Shown: positions 24,255 to 33,503, counted from the stretch's first letter. The stretch is DNA of 35,646 nucleotides from Alphaproteobacteria bacterium (GCA_021325385.1 JAJPHH010000182.1:1-35646), one strand, 5' to 3'. Notes: generated by a model from the sequence alone, not told the origin. Numbers and translations are program-made.

Positions 24255-26330
24255 TCACTGCGCCTGCGCGGAGACCCGTTGCTTGGCGGCGGCGATCACC
24301 TGTTCGGCCGGCCGGCCCGACAATTCGGCGAGGTGGTCGAATTTCATCTCGAAAGCGCCGACGCCGGCGGTGGCCGAGCGCAATTCGACGATGAGGTCGC
24401 CGATCTCGGCCTCTGGAATCTGAGCCCGCAGCACGTCCCAGCCGTCCCAGCCCGGCCGCGGCTCGAATCCCAGAATCTGGCCGCGCCTCGCGCTGACCAG
24501 GGCGCTCGCCCGCGCCATCGCCTCCGAGGGCACATAGATCGACACCGCGAGAATCGGCTCGAGCAGAACCGGCCGGGCTTTCGGCAAGGCTTCGCCGAGC
24601 GCAATCTTGGCGGCGGCCCGGAACGCCATGTCGGAAGAATCGACCGTGTGATAGGAGCCGTCGGTCAACGTGACCGCGACGTCGACCACCGGAAAACCGA
24701 GCGGGCCGCGCGCCAGCGCGTCGCGCGAGCCGGCTTCGACGGAAGAGAAATATTGTCGCGGCACGGCGCCGCCATGAATGCGCTCTTCGAAGGCGAAGCC
24801 CTCGCCCCGCGCGCGGGGGCGGACCTCGACAACGACGTCGCCGAACTGGCCGTGGCCGCCGGATTGTTTCTTATGGCGGCCGCGCGCCGAAACCGTGTCT
24901 CGAATGGTCTCGCGATAGGCGACGGAGGGTCTCGAACTGTCGACGGCGACGCCGAAGCGGGCGGCGAGGCGCTCGATCGTCACCCGTAGATGCATCTCGC
25001 CCTGCCCATAGAGCTTCAGCTCGCCCGCTTCCTGATCGTGCTTGAAGACGAGAGCCGGATCTTCCTCGGCGAGCTTGGCGAGCGCCGCGGTCAGGCGCAC
25101 ATCGTCCTTGCGATCCTTGACATGCAGGGCGACGACTTGCGTCGGCGGCGGCGGCGGGACCTCGATGATGCGGCTCGGCGCCTTCTTGCCGTCGGCGAAC
25201 GTCTCGCCAGTCGCGATATGTTCGAGCCGGCCGAAAGCGACGGTGTCGCCTTCCTCGGCCCGCGGCAATTTCGCGCTGGCCGAGCCCATCAAACGATTGA
25301 GGCCGGCGATCCGCTCCTCGACGCCGCTCGAGGAGATCACGGTCGCGCCATCGGCGAAGGCGCCGCGCAAGACCCTCGCCACGGAAAGCTTGCCGCCGTG
25401 AGCGGTGTGGATCGTGCGGACGACATGAGCGAGCGCCGAACCCTGCGGCTCGACGCCGAGCCGCTCGCGGGTCTGGGCGATTCCCGGGGCCTCGTGGCGC
25501 AGCGCCTTCAGCAGCCGGGTGACGCCATGGCCGCGCTCGGCCGAGCCCATCAGCAGCGGCGCGACATGGCCGCCGCGCAATTCCTTGGCGAGATCGTCGA
25601 AGACCCGGTCCCGCGGCGGCTCGATTTCGCTGATCAGCTCCTCCATCAGCGCGTCGTCGTAGTCGGCGAGGCGCTCGAGCATCGAATAGCGCGCCTCCTT
25701 CTCGTCCGGCTTGTGGCCGTCCGGCATTTCGATCACGACCGACGGCGCATGCTCGCGATAGACGAAGGCGCGTTCGAGGGCGAGATCGATGAAGCCGGAG
25801 GCGACGCCGTTCTCCCAGATCGGGATCTGGCGGAGCAGCAGCGGCGTGCGCGAGGCGGGCTGCAGCATTTGCAGCGTCTCGCGCACGCTGCCGCCGGCAA
25901 GGTCGATCTTGTTGAGAAACAGGAAGCGCGGCACGCGCAATTCTTCGAGTTCGCGCAGCACGACCTGCAAAGCCGGGACTTTGCGCGCGTCGGCCTCGCA
26001 CACGACCACCGCCGCGTCGCAGACCGGCAGGACGTTGCGCATGTCGTGAATGAATTCGACCGAGCCGGGGCAATCGATAAAGGTCATCCGGTCGCCCATA
26101 TAGTCGATATGGGCGATGTTCGGTTCGACGCTCATCACATGGGCGCGGGCTTCGGGGCTCGAATCGCCGAGACAGGTCCCGTCCCGCGTCGAGCCCTGTC
26201 GGGCCAGCGCGCCGCCGCGCGCCAAGATCGCCTCGAGGAGCGTGGTCTTGCCGCCTTGGAAGGGGCCGACGATGGCGATGAGCCGCGGCCCCGCAATCCG
26301 TCTTTCGTTCGCGCCGTTCGGGCCGACCAT
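24255..26330 (-). CDS. EF-G-like translational GTPase paralogue
   Basis: A 691-residue protein with the five-domain EF-G layout, resembling the EF-G-2/FusA-like paralogues rather than canonical FusA. P-loop GPFQGGKT at 22-29 and NKID at 140-143 are intact. The G3 motif is DCPGSVEF: Ser90 replaces the His that positions catalytic water in EF-G and EF-Tu. The switch I RGIT-type threonine motif is not recognisable (the region reads EARAHVMSVEPNIAHID). Domain IV and V landmarks are present (SGGHGQFGDVVVEV, ILEPI-like LLEPILAVSIYVPSE, RRGQILGFE). It probably binds GTP on the ribosome or a ribosomal substep, but is unlikely to be a normal translocase. ATG at 26330 has an ideal GGAGG site five bases away. 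It is divergent from aroKB. Confidence 0.88.
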   Translation of the reverse strand: MVGPNGANERRIAGPRLIAIVGPFQGGKTTLLEAILARGGALARQGSTRDGTCLGDSSPEARAHVMSVEPNIAHIDYMGDRMTFIDCPGSVEFIHDMRNVLPVCDAAVVVCEADARKVPALQVVLRELEELRVPRFLFLNKIDLAGGSVRETLQMLQPASRTPLLLRQIPIWENGVASGFIDLALERAFVYREHAPSVVIEMPDGHKPDEKEARYSMLERLADYDDALMEELISEIEPPRDRVFDDLAKELRGGHVAPLLMGSAERGHGVTRLLKALRHEAPGIAQTRERLGVEPQGSALAHVVRTIHTAHGGKLSVARVLRGAFADGATVISSSGVEERIAGLNRLMGSASAKLPRAEEGDTVAFGRLEHIATGETFADGKKAPSRIIEVPPPPPTQVVALHVKDRKDDVRLTAALAKLAEEDPALVFKHDQEAGELKLYGQGEMHLRVTIERLAARFGVAVDSSRPSVAYRETIRDTVSARGRHKKQSGGHGQFGDVVVEVRPRARGEGFAFEERIHGGAVPRQYFSSVEAGSRDALARGPLGFPVVDVAVTLTDGSYHTVDSSDMAFRAAAKIALGEALPKARPVLLEPILAVSIYVPSEAMARASALVSARRGQILGFEPRPGWDGWDVLRAQIPEAEIGDLIVELRSATAGVGAFEMKFDHLAELSGRPAEQVIAAAKQRVSAQAQ

Positions 26331-26539
26331 GACGTCCTCCGTGAATATTTTTGGCGGGGACTTCGCCGCCCGCCGGCGGCGATCCGCGAATTCACGCTAG
26401 CGTCGCAAAAGCTTTGGGCGAGCGCAAGGCGGCCGCGCGCACGGGTTCGCCGCTCCAGTCGCAATCCTCGCGTTTCCATTGTATGGACATCGCGAATTTG
26501 GCCGGGCGGCGCGCGAACCGACGCGCCGGCGCGGCGATG

Positions 26540-26544
26540 AGGAG
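26540..26544 (+). promoter_or_regulatory. Ribosome binding site fixing the aroKB start
   Basis: AGGAG six bases before the GTG at 26551. No comparable site precedes the other in-frame starts upstream, so it decides the start of the fused aroKB gene. Confidence 0.7.
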
Positions 26545-26550
26545 TTCTGC

Positions 26551-28281
26551 GTGAAGGAATCGACGCGACTGGCGCCGCTTGACCGCGACCGCCTTCTCGC
26601 CGCTTTGGCGGGGCGCTCGATCGTGCTGGTCGGCATGATGGGCGCCGGCAAAACGTCGGTCGGCCGGCGTCTGGCCGCCAAGCTCGGCCTGCCCTTTGTC
26701 GACGCCGACGCGGAAATCGAGGCCGGCGCGCAGATGACCGTGCCGGAAATCTTCGCGCGGTTCGGCGAGAGCTATTTTCGCGACGGCGAGCGTAAAGTCA
26801 TCGCGCGACTGATGGCGGACGGCCAGAAAGTGCTCGCCACCGGCGGCGGCGCTTTCATGAACGAAGCGACCCGCGAGCGCATCGCCGAGCGCGGCGTCTC
26901 CATCTGGCTGAAGCCCGATATCGAGACGCTGATGCGCCGCGTGCGCAAGAGGGGCAATCGGCCGCTTCTACAGACCGCCAATCCCGAAGAGACAGTGCGC
27001 AAGCTGCTCGCCGAGCGCTCGCCCATCTATGGTCTTGCGGATTTCACCGTCGAGTCGCGCGACGGGCCGCACGAAACCGTGGTCGACGCGATCATCTCGG
27101 CTCTGTCGCGCCGCCTGCCGCGCGAAACGAACCGTCATGCGTCGTCGCCGGAGGACACATCGCCGCGCGAACGCCGCGAAATCGACGTGGCGCTCGGCGC
27201 CCGCGCTTATAAGATCATCATCGGCGACGGGCTGACCGGCGAGGCGGGCGCCCATATCGGCCGGCTCGCGCCCGGCGCGCATTGCGCGATCGTCACGGAC
27301 GAACGCGTCGCGCCGCTTCATTTGGAGCCGTTGCAGAACAGCCTCGCCGAAGCCGGTCTGCGCGCCACGACAATCCTCGTTCCGGCCGGCGAAACATCGA
27401 AATCCTTCTCCGAATTCGAGCACGTCTGCGACGCGATTCTCGCGGCGCATATCGAACGACGCGATGTCGTGATCGCCTTTGGCGGCGGCGTGATCGGCGA
27501 TCTCGCCGGCTTCTGCGCAGCGAGCGTCAGGCGCGGTCTTCGCCTGGTGCAAATGCCGACGACCTTGCTCGCCCAGGTCGATTCCTCGGTCGGCGGCAAG
27601 ACGGCGATCAATTCGCGCCACGGCAAGAACCTCATCGGCGCCTTTCATCAGCCTTCGCTTGTCCTCGCCGATACAAGCGTTCTCGATACGTTGAGCCCGC
27701 GCGAATTTCGCGCCGGCTACGCCGAGACGATCAAATACGGCCTGATCGGCGATCGTCCCTTCTTCGACTGGCTTGAGGCGAATTGGCGGGACGTCTTCGC
27801 CGGCGGGCCGGCGCGCCTCACGGCGATCGCGACGAGTTGCGCGGCCAAGGCGGCAATCGTCGCCGCCGACGAGACGGAGCAGGGCGAACGCGCGTTGCTC
27901 AATCTCGGCCATACGTTCGGCCACGCTTTCGAGCGGCTGGTCGGGTATGACGGCGAACGTCTGGTCCATGGCGAAGCGGTGGCGATCGGCATGGTCGCCG
28001 CCTTTCGGTTCTCGCGCCAGCTCGGGCTGTGCCCGGGACAAGACGCGGTTCGCGTCGAGAACCATTTGCGCGCCGTCGGCCTGCCGACCGAGATCGGCGA
28101 CATTCCCGGCCTCGACGCCGCGCCCGACGCGATTCTCGCCGCCATGCGGCAGGACAAGAAGGTCGAGCGCGGCAAGCTCACCTTCATTCTGGCGCGCGGC
28201 GTCGGCGAGAGCTTCATCGCCAAGGACGTCGCCGAAGCCGAGGTGCGCGCTTTCCTCGGCGACGAGATCGCACGCGCCTAA
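26551..28281 (+). CDS. aroKB: Bifunctional shikimate kinase/3-dehydroquinate synthase
   Basis: One 576-residue frame joins two shikimate-pathway enzymes. Residues ~20-190 are shikimate kinase: Walker A GMMGAGKTS at 28-36, DADAEIE at 51-57, RDGER near 77-81, TGGGAF at 97-102, and RNRPLL-like GNRPLLQ. After a ~20-residue polar linker, residues ~210-570 are 3-dehydroquinate synthase: GGGVIGDLAG at 311-320, DSSVGGKT at 344-351, AGYAETIKYG with the metal-ligand Glu, NLGHTFGHAFE at 451-461 and HGEAVAIGM at 473-481 (His454 and His473 as likely metal ligands). Both active sites look complete. The two genes are separate neighbours in most rhizobia; fused forms are known. There is no stop or frameshift between the halves. 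Start GTG with a good ribosome site. Confidence 0.95.
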   Translation: MKESTRLAPLDRDRLLAALAGRSIVLVGMMGAGKTSVGRRLAAKLGLPFVDADAEIEAGAQMTVPEIFARFGESYFRDGERKVIARLMADGQKVLATGGGAFMNEATRERIAERGVSIWLKPDIETLMRRVRKRGNRPLLQTANPEETVRKLLAERSPIYGLADFTVESRDGPHETVVDAIISALSRRLPRETNRHASSPEDTSPRERREIDVALGARAYKIIIGDGLTGEAGAHIGRLAPGAHCAIVTDERVAPLHLEPLQNSLAEAGLRATTILVPAGETSKSFSEFEHVCDAILAAHIERRDVVIAFGGGVIGDLAGFCAASVRRGLRLVQMPTTLLAQVDSSVGGKTAINSRHGKNLIGAFHQPSLVLADTSVLDTLSPREFRAGYAETIKYGLIGDRPFFDWLEANWRDVFAGGPARLTAIATSCAAKAAIVAADETEQGERALLNLGHTFGHAFERLVGYDGERLVHGEAVAIGMVAAFRFSRQLGLCPGQDAVRVENHLRAVGLPTEIGDIPGLDAAPDAILAAMRQDKKVERGKLTFILARGVGESFIAKDVAEAEVRAFLGDEIARA

Positions 28282-28305
28282 AGACGTTCGCATATCGAGG
28301 GAGCC

Positions 28306-29604
28306 ATGAGTTTCCACTTCGCGGCGCTCATCATTCTGGCGAGCTTGATCGCGTCGGCCTTCTTCTCCGGCGCGGAAACCGCGCTGACCGCCGCCTCTCG
28401 CGTGCGCATCTACGCGCTGCAAAAGTCCGGCAATGCGCGCGCGGCCATGGTCAACAGGCTGATTGCGCAACGCGGCCGGCTGATCGGCGCGATGCTGCTC
28501 GGCGGCCAGGTCGTCACGATCGCGGCTTCGTCGCTGACGACCAATGTCCTCGTCAACATTGTCGGCGACCGCGGCGTCGTCTACGCGACCGCCATCATGA
28601 CCGTACTGGTGGTCGTCTTCTGCGAAGTCCTGCCGAAGACCGTCGCCATCGCCTATCCGGACCGCGTCTCGCTCGTCATCGCGCCGATGGTCTCGTTTTT
28701 CGTCGCGATTTTCTGGCCAGTGGTCGCGACGATCGAAACAATCGTCCGCGCGCTTTTGTCGCTCGCCGGCTTGCGCATCGGCGAACGCGCCTCGATGCTG
28801 TCGGGCCATGAAGAGCTTATGGGCGCTGTCGAGCTCCTGCACCGCGAAGGCGGCGTCGCACGCGATGAACGCGACATGTTCGGCGGCCTGCTCGAACTCT
28901 CCGAGCTCGAAGTCTCGGACGTGATGATCCATCGCACCAATATGCGCGCAATCGACGCCGATTTGCCGCCGCCCGACCTGGTGCGCGAGGTGCTCGCTTC
29001 GCCCTATACGCGCCTGCCGCTTTGGCGCGGCGACCCGGACAACATTATCGGCGTGCTGCACGCCAAGGATCTGCTGCGCGCCTTGGCCGCCGCCGGCGGC
29101 GACGCCTCGAAGCTCAATATCGACGACATCGCGCTCGAAGCGTGGTTCGTCCCGGATACGACCTCGGTCAGGGACCAATTGCAGGCGTTCCTGCGCCGCA
29201 AGACCCATTTCGCGCTGGTCGTCGACGAATATGGCGTCGTGCAGGGCCTGGTGACGCTCGAAGACATTCTCGAAGAAATCGTCGGCGACATCCGCGACGA
29301 GCACGACGTCGCCATTCAGGGCGTCCGGCCGCAGCCGGACGGCTCCGTCATCGTCGACGGCTCGGCGCCGGTGCGCGATCTCAACCGGACCATGGACTGG
29401 TCGCTGCCGGACGAGGAGGCGACCACGATCGCCGGCCTCGTCATCCACGAGGCGCGCACCATCCCCGAGCCGAAACAGGTCTTTACGTTTCACGGCTTCA
29501 GGTTCGAAGTGCTGCGCAAGAGCCGCAACCGCATCACCGCGCTCCGAGTCGCGCCCGCGGCGCGGCCCGGCCCGGCCGAGAGCGGCGCAGGCGAGGATCA
29601 ATAA
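28306..29604 (+). CDS. HlyC/CorC-family membrane protein (CNNM-CBS)
   Basis: A 432-residue protein with a DUF21/CNNM transmembrane domain (about 1-190; ASAFFSGAETALTAASR at the start, EVLPKTVA in the third helix), two CBS domains (about 205-325, including FALVVDEYGVVQGLVTLEDILEEIVGDI) and a C-terminal CorC_HlyC domain (about 340-425). Members are linked to magnesium or cobalt efflux/resistance; older notes call them haemolysins, which is not implied here. The ATG follows aroKB by 24 bp and carries a GAGG-type site, so the two are probably one operon. A link between shikimate synthesis and this protein is positional only. Confidence 0.93.
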   Translation: MSFHFAALIILASLIASAFFSGAETALTAASRVRIYALQKSGNARAAMVNRLIAQRGRLIGAMLLGGQVVTIAASSLTTNVLVNIVGDRGVVYATAIMTVLVVVFCEVLPKTVAIAYPDRVSLVIAPMVSFFVAIFWPVVATIETIVRALLSLAGLRIGERASMLSGHEELMGAVELLHREGGVARDERDMFGGLLELSELEVSDVMIHRTNMRAIDADLPPPDLVREVLASPYTRLPLWRGDPDNIIGVLHAKDLLRALAAAGGDASKLNIDDIALEAWFVPDTTSVRDQLQAFLRRKTHFALVVDEYGVVQGLVTLEDILEEIVGDIRDEHDVAIQGVRPQPDGSVIVDGSAPVRDLNRTMDWSLPDEEATTIAGLVIHEARTIPEPKQVFTFHGFRFEVLRKSRNRITALRVAPAARPGPAESGAGEDQ

Positions 29605-29694
29605 GCGCGTCGATCAATAAGCGCGTTGCCGCTCAATTCCTTGTCGCCTATATAGGCGGCCCGCAGCGGCGGGCGCGAAGTCTCAAGAGGGTTC

Positions 29695-30792
29695 ATGTCC
29701 TGGAGCAATCAAGGCGGCCCATGGCGTTCCGGCCAAGGGCCGTGGGGACAGGGTCCAAACGGTCCGCAGCCCCCCGGCGACCTCGAAGAAGTGATGCGCC
29801 GGCTCCAGAACTTCCTGCGCGGGCTGACGCCCGGCGGCGGCTCGACCGGGCGTTGGGCGATTTTCGCCGGCTTGCTGATCGTCATTCTCTGGCTGCTCTG
29901 GGGCTTTTATACCGTCCAACCGAACGAAGTCGGCATCAACCTCGTTCTCGGCCGCTACACCGGCAAGACCGCGGCGGGCCTCAACTACAATTGGCCGCCG
30001 CCGATCGGCGCGGTGATCAAGGTCCCGGTCTGGGTGCAGAAAATCACGCCGGTCGGCCTGCGCACCGAGGCGGAGGAGACCGAGGTCGTCGCCCGCGCCA
30101 GCGCGCCCGAGGAGAGCCTGATGCTGACCTCGGATCTGAACATCGTCGATGTGAAGTTTCGCGTCGTCTGGCAGATCGATCCGGCCAAGCCGGAGGATTT
30201 CGTCTTCAACATCCGCCGGCCTGAAGACACGGTGAAGGCGGTCGCCGAAAGCGTGATGCGCGAAGTGGTCGGCCTGAAGACGATCGACGGCATCCTGACC
30301 ACCGACCGCAAAGTGATCGAGCCCGACGTCCAGCGCCGCATGCAATATGTGCTTGATACGTACAAAGCCGGCGTCCTCATCCGTCAAGTGCAGTTGCAAT
30401 CGGTCGACGCGCCGGCGCAGGTCATCTCGGCCTATCGCGACGTGACGGCCGCGCAACAGGACGAGCAGCGCATGGTCAACGAGGCGGAGACTTACGCCAA
30501 TCGAGTCGTGCCGGAGGCGGAAGGCTCGGCCGCGCGCATCGTCCTCGAGGCGAAGGCCTATCGCGAGCAGACCGTGGCCGACGCCAAGGGCCAGACCTCG
30601 CGCTTCAATCAGGTCTACGAACAGTACAAGAACGCGCCGGCCGTGACCCGCGAGCGCATGTATCTCGAGACGATGGAGCACATTTTCGGCGGCGTGCAAA
30701 AGACGATCGTCGACGTTGCGGGCGCGGCCGCGCCCCTGCCCTATCTGTCGCTCGATCAGCTTCAGGCCAAGCCGGCGGGAGCGTCGAAATGA
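29695..30792 (+). CDS. hflK: FtsH protease modulator HflK
   Basis: A 365-residue SPFH/band 7 protein. A Gly/Pro/Gln-rich cytoplasmic N-terminus (1-50) precedes one membrane helix (about 54-73), then the SPFH domain begins at YTVQPNEVGINLVLGRY. The conserved AVAESVMREVVG and a long Glu/Ala-rich coiled helix (QDEQRMVNEAETYANRVVPE) follow. With HflC it builds a large periplasmic-facing cage around the membrane protease FtsH and limits its access to membrane substrates. ATG at 29695 has AAGAGG four bases upstream. The TGA overlaps the hflC ATG. Confidence 0.97.
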   Translation: MSWSNQGGPWRSGQGPWGQGPNGPQPPGDLEEVMRRLQNFLRGLTPGGGSTGRWAIFAGLLIVILWLLWGFYTVQPNEVGINLVLGRYTGKTAAGLNYNWPPPIGAVIKVPVWVQKITPVGLRTEAEETEVVARASAPEESLMLTSDLNIVDVKFRVVWQIDPAKPEDFVFNIRRPEDTVKAVAESVMREVVGLKTIDGILTTDRKVIEPDVQRRMQYVLDTYKAGVLIRQVQLQSVDAPAQVISAYRDVTAAQQDEQRMVNEAETYANRVVPEAEGSAARIVLEAKAYREQTVADAKGQTSRFNQVYEQYKNAPAVTRERMYLETMEHIFGGVQKTIVDVAGAAAPLPYLSLDQLQAKPAGASK

Positions 30793-31715
30793 GCCGCCCC
30801 GCCAGCCTTTTTGCGCTTCTCGCCGCCGTGATCGTCGCGCTCATCGTCATTCAGGGCTCGTTCTTTATCGTCGACCCGACCGAGCAGGCGCTGGTGCTGC
30901 GCTTCGGCGAGCCGGTCCGCGACGTGATCGGCGCGCCTGGCCTCTACGCCAAATGGCCGCTCGTCGATTCCGTGATTCCGGTCGACAAGCGCATCCTCGA
31001 TCTCGACGCGCCGAAACAGGAAGTGCTGGTGTCCGACAACCAGCGTCTCGAAGTGGACGCCTTCATCCGCTATCGCATCGCCGACCCGCTGAAATTCTAT
31101 CAGTCGGTCGGCACGATCCAGGGCGCCAACGATCAGCTCGACGGCATGCTCAATTCCGCTGTGCGCCGTATCCTCGGCGAGGCGTCGGTTTCCGACATCG
31201 TCCGCGACAAGCGCGAAGCGCTGATGAGCGAAATCCGCGACCAGCTCAAGGCGGCGACCGAGCGCTACGGCCTCGACGTCGTCGATGTCAGGATCAGGCG
31301 CGCCAACCTGCCGCCGGAGAATTCCGAAGCGGTGTATCGGCGCATGCAGACCGAGCGTCAGCAGCGGGCGGCGACGTTCCGCGCGCAAGGCTCGCAGCAG
31401 AGCCAGCAGATCAAGGCCGAAGCCGACCGCAAGGTGACGGTGACGATCGCCCAGGCCCAGCAGGAGGCCGAGCAGATTCGCGGCCAGGGCGACGCGGAGC
31501 GCAACCGCATCTTCGCCGAATCCTATGGCAAGGACCCGGACTTCTTCGCCTTCTACCGCTCGATGCAGGCCTATGAGACGGCCCTGAAAGCCGGCGACTC
31601 GCGCCTCGTGCTCAGTCCGAAATCGGACTTCTTCCGCTTTTTTGCGACGCCGACGCCGCCCCCGGCGCCGGAGCCGAAACCGGCGCCGCCTGCGGCGAGC
31701 CAGCCGACCCAATAG
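30789..31715 (+). CDS. hflC: FtsH protease modulator HflC
   Basis: A 308-residue SPFH partner of HflK. The membrane helix is near the very N-terminus (about 4-24), followed by FFIVDPTEQALVLRFGEPV, the usual SPFH start. LDAPKQEVLVSDNQRLEVDA and RYRIADPLKFYQSVG are conserved, as is a coiled region rich in Gln/Glu/Ala. The C-terminal YRSMQAYETAL and LSPKSDFFRFF are typical; a short Pro/Ala tail ends the protein. It sits in the inner membrane with HflK around FtsH. Start and stop both abut neighbours (ATGA overlap before, one base before the DUF2065 ATG after). Confidence 0.97.
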   Translation: MSRPASLFALLAAVIVALIVIQGSFFIVDPTEQALVLRFGEPVRDVIGAPGLYAKWPLVDSVIPVDKRILDLDAPKQEVLVSDNQRLEVDAFIRYRIADPLKFYQSVGTIQGANDQLDGMLNSAVRRILGEASVSDIVRDKREALMSEIRDQLKAATERYGLDVVDVRIRRANLPPENSEAVYRRMQTERQQRAATFRAQGSQQSQQIKAEADRKVTVTIAQAQQEAEQIRGQGDAERNRIFAESYGKDPDFFAFYRSMQAYETALKAGDSRLVLSPKSDFFRFFATPTPPPAPEPKPAPPAASQPTQ

Positions 31716-31716
31716 G

Positions 31717-31908
31717 ATGCGCGATTTTTCCGCCGCGATCGGCCTCGTCTTCGCGATCGAGGGCTTGCTGCTCGCCGATTTTACCGAGACGATGCGGGAA
31801 AGGATGGCGCAGGCGGCCAAGACCGACGCCAAGCGCCTGCGCCTGTTCGGCCTTTGCGCGGCCATGATCGGGGTGGGGATCGTGTGGGCGGCGCGGCGAA
31901 TTGTTTAG
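31717..31908 (+). CDS. DUF2065 small membrane protein
   Basis: A 63-residue protein (MRDFSAAIGLVFAIEGLLLA at the start) with two hydrophobic helices and a charged loop between, as in the DUF2065/YjeT family. Its ATG is one base past the hflC stop, so it is surely translated from the hfl message. Members are regularly found with hflKC, often right before degP as here; a role beside the HflKC-FtsH complex is a reasonable guess but unproven. Confidence 0.85.
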   Translation: MRDFSAAIGLVFAIEGLLLADFTETMRERMAQAAKTDAKRLRLFGLCAAMIGVGIVWAARRIV

Positions 31909-31976
31909 GATGGCGGCGCGGAATTGCCGCCGTCGCGCCCCAATTTATGGTCAGGGATCGCCCCACGCCGGATGTC

Positions 31977-31981
31977 AGGAG
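31977..31981 (+). promoter_or_regulatory. Ribosome binding site fixing the degP start
   Basis: AGGAG seven bases before the ATG at 31989. The ATG at 31947 in the same frame lacks such a site and would place an Arg-rich stretch before the signal peptide. Confidence 0.7.
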
Positions 31982-31988
31982 AAGACGT

Positions 31989-33503
31989 ATGCGCCTCGCC
32001 CGTTCGCCCCATTCGCCCGCCAGAAGCCGGGGCAGTCGCTTCGCGCTCGCCATGGCTCTCGGCTTAGCCGCGCCTTTCAGCCTCGGCGTCGTCGGAGCGG
32101 AGGCGCCGATCGGCGCCCCGGCCTTCGCCCAGGCCAAGCCGACGAACCTCGCCGATCTCGTCGACAGCGTCGCCGGCGCGGTCGTCAACATTTCGGCGAC
32201 CCAAACTGTCGACGAAAAGAACGCCGAGAACATGCCGCAGCTTCCGCACGGCACGCCCTTCGACGAGATGTTCGAGGAATTCTTCAAGAACCATGGCCAG
32301 TCGGGCCCGATCCCGCGGCACAAGACCAGCTCGCTCGGATCCGGCTTCGTCATCGATCCGTCCGGAATCGTGATCACCAACAATCACGTCATCGCCGACG
32401 CCAACGACATCACCGTGATCTTCAACGACGGCCGCAAGCTCAAGGCCGAGATCGTCGGCAAGGATCCCAAGGTCGACGTGGCGGTGCTGCGAGTCAAAAG
32501 CGACAAGCCGCTGAAATCGGTCAAGTTCGGCGACAGCGACAAGCTGCGCGTCGGCGACGGCGTGATGGCGGTCGGCAATCCGTTCGGGCTCGGCGAAACG
32601 GTGACCGCCGGCATCGTCTCGGCGCTCAATCGCAATATCGACAGCGGACAGTACGACAGCTTCATCCAGACGGACGCGTCGATCAACAAGGGCAATTCGG
32701 GCGGCCCGCTGTTCAACATGGCGGGCGAGGTCATCGGCATCAACACGGCGATTCTCTCGCCGTCCGGCGGCTCGATCGGCATCGGCTTCGCGACGCCTTC
32801 GTCGATGGTGCAGCCGGTGATCGCCCAGCTCGAGCAATTCCATGAGACGCGGCGCGGCTGGCTCGGCGTGCGGATACAGAATGTCGACGATCAGATCGCC
32901 GACAGTCTCGGTCTCGGCCAAGCGCGCGGCGCGCTCGTCGCCGGCGTTGACGAAAAGGGCCCGGCCAAGCCGGCCGGCATCGAATCGGGCGACGTGATCG
33001 TGAAATTCAATGGCAGGGACATCAAGGAATCGCGCGATTTGCCGAAAATCGTCGCCTCGACGCCGGTCGGAACGCAAGTCGACGTGGTCGTCATCCGCAA
33101 GGGCCAGGAGATCACCAAGCACGTGACGCTCGGCCGCCTGGAGGACAGCGAGAAAACGGAGCTCGCCAGCAAGGGCGACGATACGCCATCGGCCGAGCCG
33201 ACCAACGCGCATCTCTTCGGCATGGAGCTTTCCGGACTTTCCGCCGACCTGCGCAAGAGCTTCCAGATCAAGGAGAACGTGAAAGGCGTCGTCGTCTCGG
33301 GCGTCGACGCCAATTCGCCGGCGGCCGAGAAAGGTCTGCGCCCAGGCGACGTTATCCAAGAGGTCAACCAGGTCGCGGTCAACGACCCGAAGGAGGTACG
33401 GCAGCAGATCGACGCGGCGAAGAAGGCCGGCAAGAAGACGGCGCTGCTGCTCGTCTCCAACGCGCAGGGCGACGCGCGCTTCGTCGCCCTCGGGGTCGAG
33501 TAG
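31989..33503 (+). CDS. degP: Do-family periplasmic serine protease (DegP/HtrA)
   Basis: A 504-residue HtrA protease. A twin-Arg-free signal peptide ends near AFA-QAKP (residues ~48). The trypsin-like domain shows the triad: His133 in ITNNHVIAD, Asp163 in KVDVAVLRV, Ser237 in NKGNSGGPLF. Two PDZ domains follow (about 275-365, with RRGWLGVRIQ; and about 400-495, with GVVVSGVDANSPAAEKGLRPGDVI). It degrades or refolds misfolded envelope proteins in the periplasm. It follows the DUF2065 gene by 80 bp on the same strand. The HflKC-FtsH system on the membrane and DegP in the periplasm would form a joint envelope quality-control locus. Confidence 0.97.
   Translation: MRLARSPHSPARSRGSRFALAMALGLAAPFSLGVVGAEAPIGAPAFAQAKPTNLADLVDSVAGAVVNISATQTVDEKNAENMPQLPHGTPFDEMFEEFFKNHGQSGPIPRHKTSSLGSGFVIDPSGIVITNNHVIADANDITVIFNDGRKLKAEIVGKDPKVDVAVLRVKSDKPLKSVKFGDSDKLRVGDGVMAVGNPFGLGETVTAGIVSALNRNIDSGQYDSFIQTDASINKGNSGGPLFNMAGEVIGINTAILSPSGGSIGIGFATPSSMVQPVIAQLEQFHETRRGWLGVRIQNVDDQIADSLGLGQARGALVAGVDEKGPAKPAGIESGDVIVKFNGRDIKESRDLPKIVASTPVGTQVDVVVIRKGQEITKHVTLGRLEDSEKTELASKGDDTPSAEPTNAHLFGMELSGLSADLRKSFQIKENVKGVVVSGVDANSPAAEKGLRPGDVIQEVNQVAVNDPKEVRQQIDAAKKAGKKTALLLVSNAQGDARFVALGVE

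Larger units (their letters stand above)
29695..31716 (+). other. hflK-hflC coupled pair
   Basis: The two stomatin-like genes overlap by four bases (ATGA at 30789-30792) and are followed one base later by the DUF2065 gene, so the block is almost certainly one transcription unit that may extend to degP. The layout hflK-hflC-DUF2065-degP is common in rhizobia. Confidence 0.85.

Noticed and set aside
26968-29601. An 877-codon open frame on the minus strand
   Set aside because: It runs antisense to aroKB and the corC-like gene, which have clear motifs; its Arg/Asp/Gly/Ala-rich composition is the usual mirror of high-GC codon bias.
28306-29604. Haemolysin
   Set aside because: The name is inherited from early annotation of the CBS-CorC family; the domain layout indicates a divalent-cation-related membrane protein.
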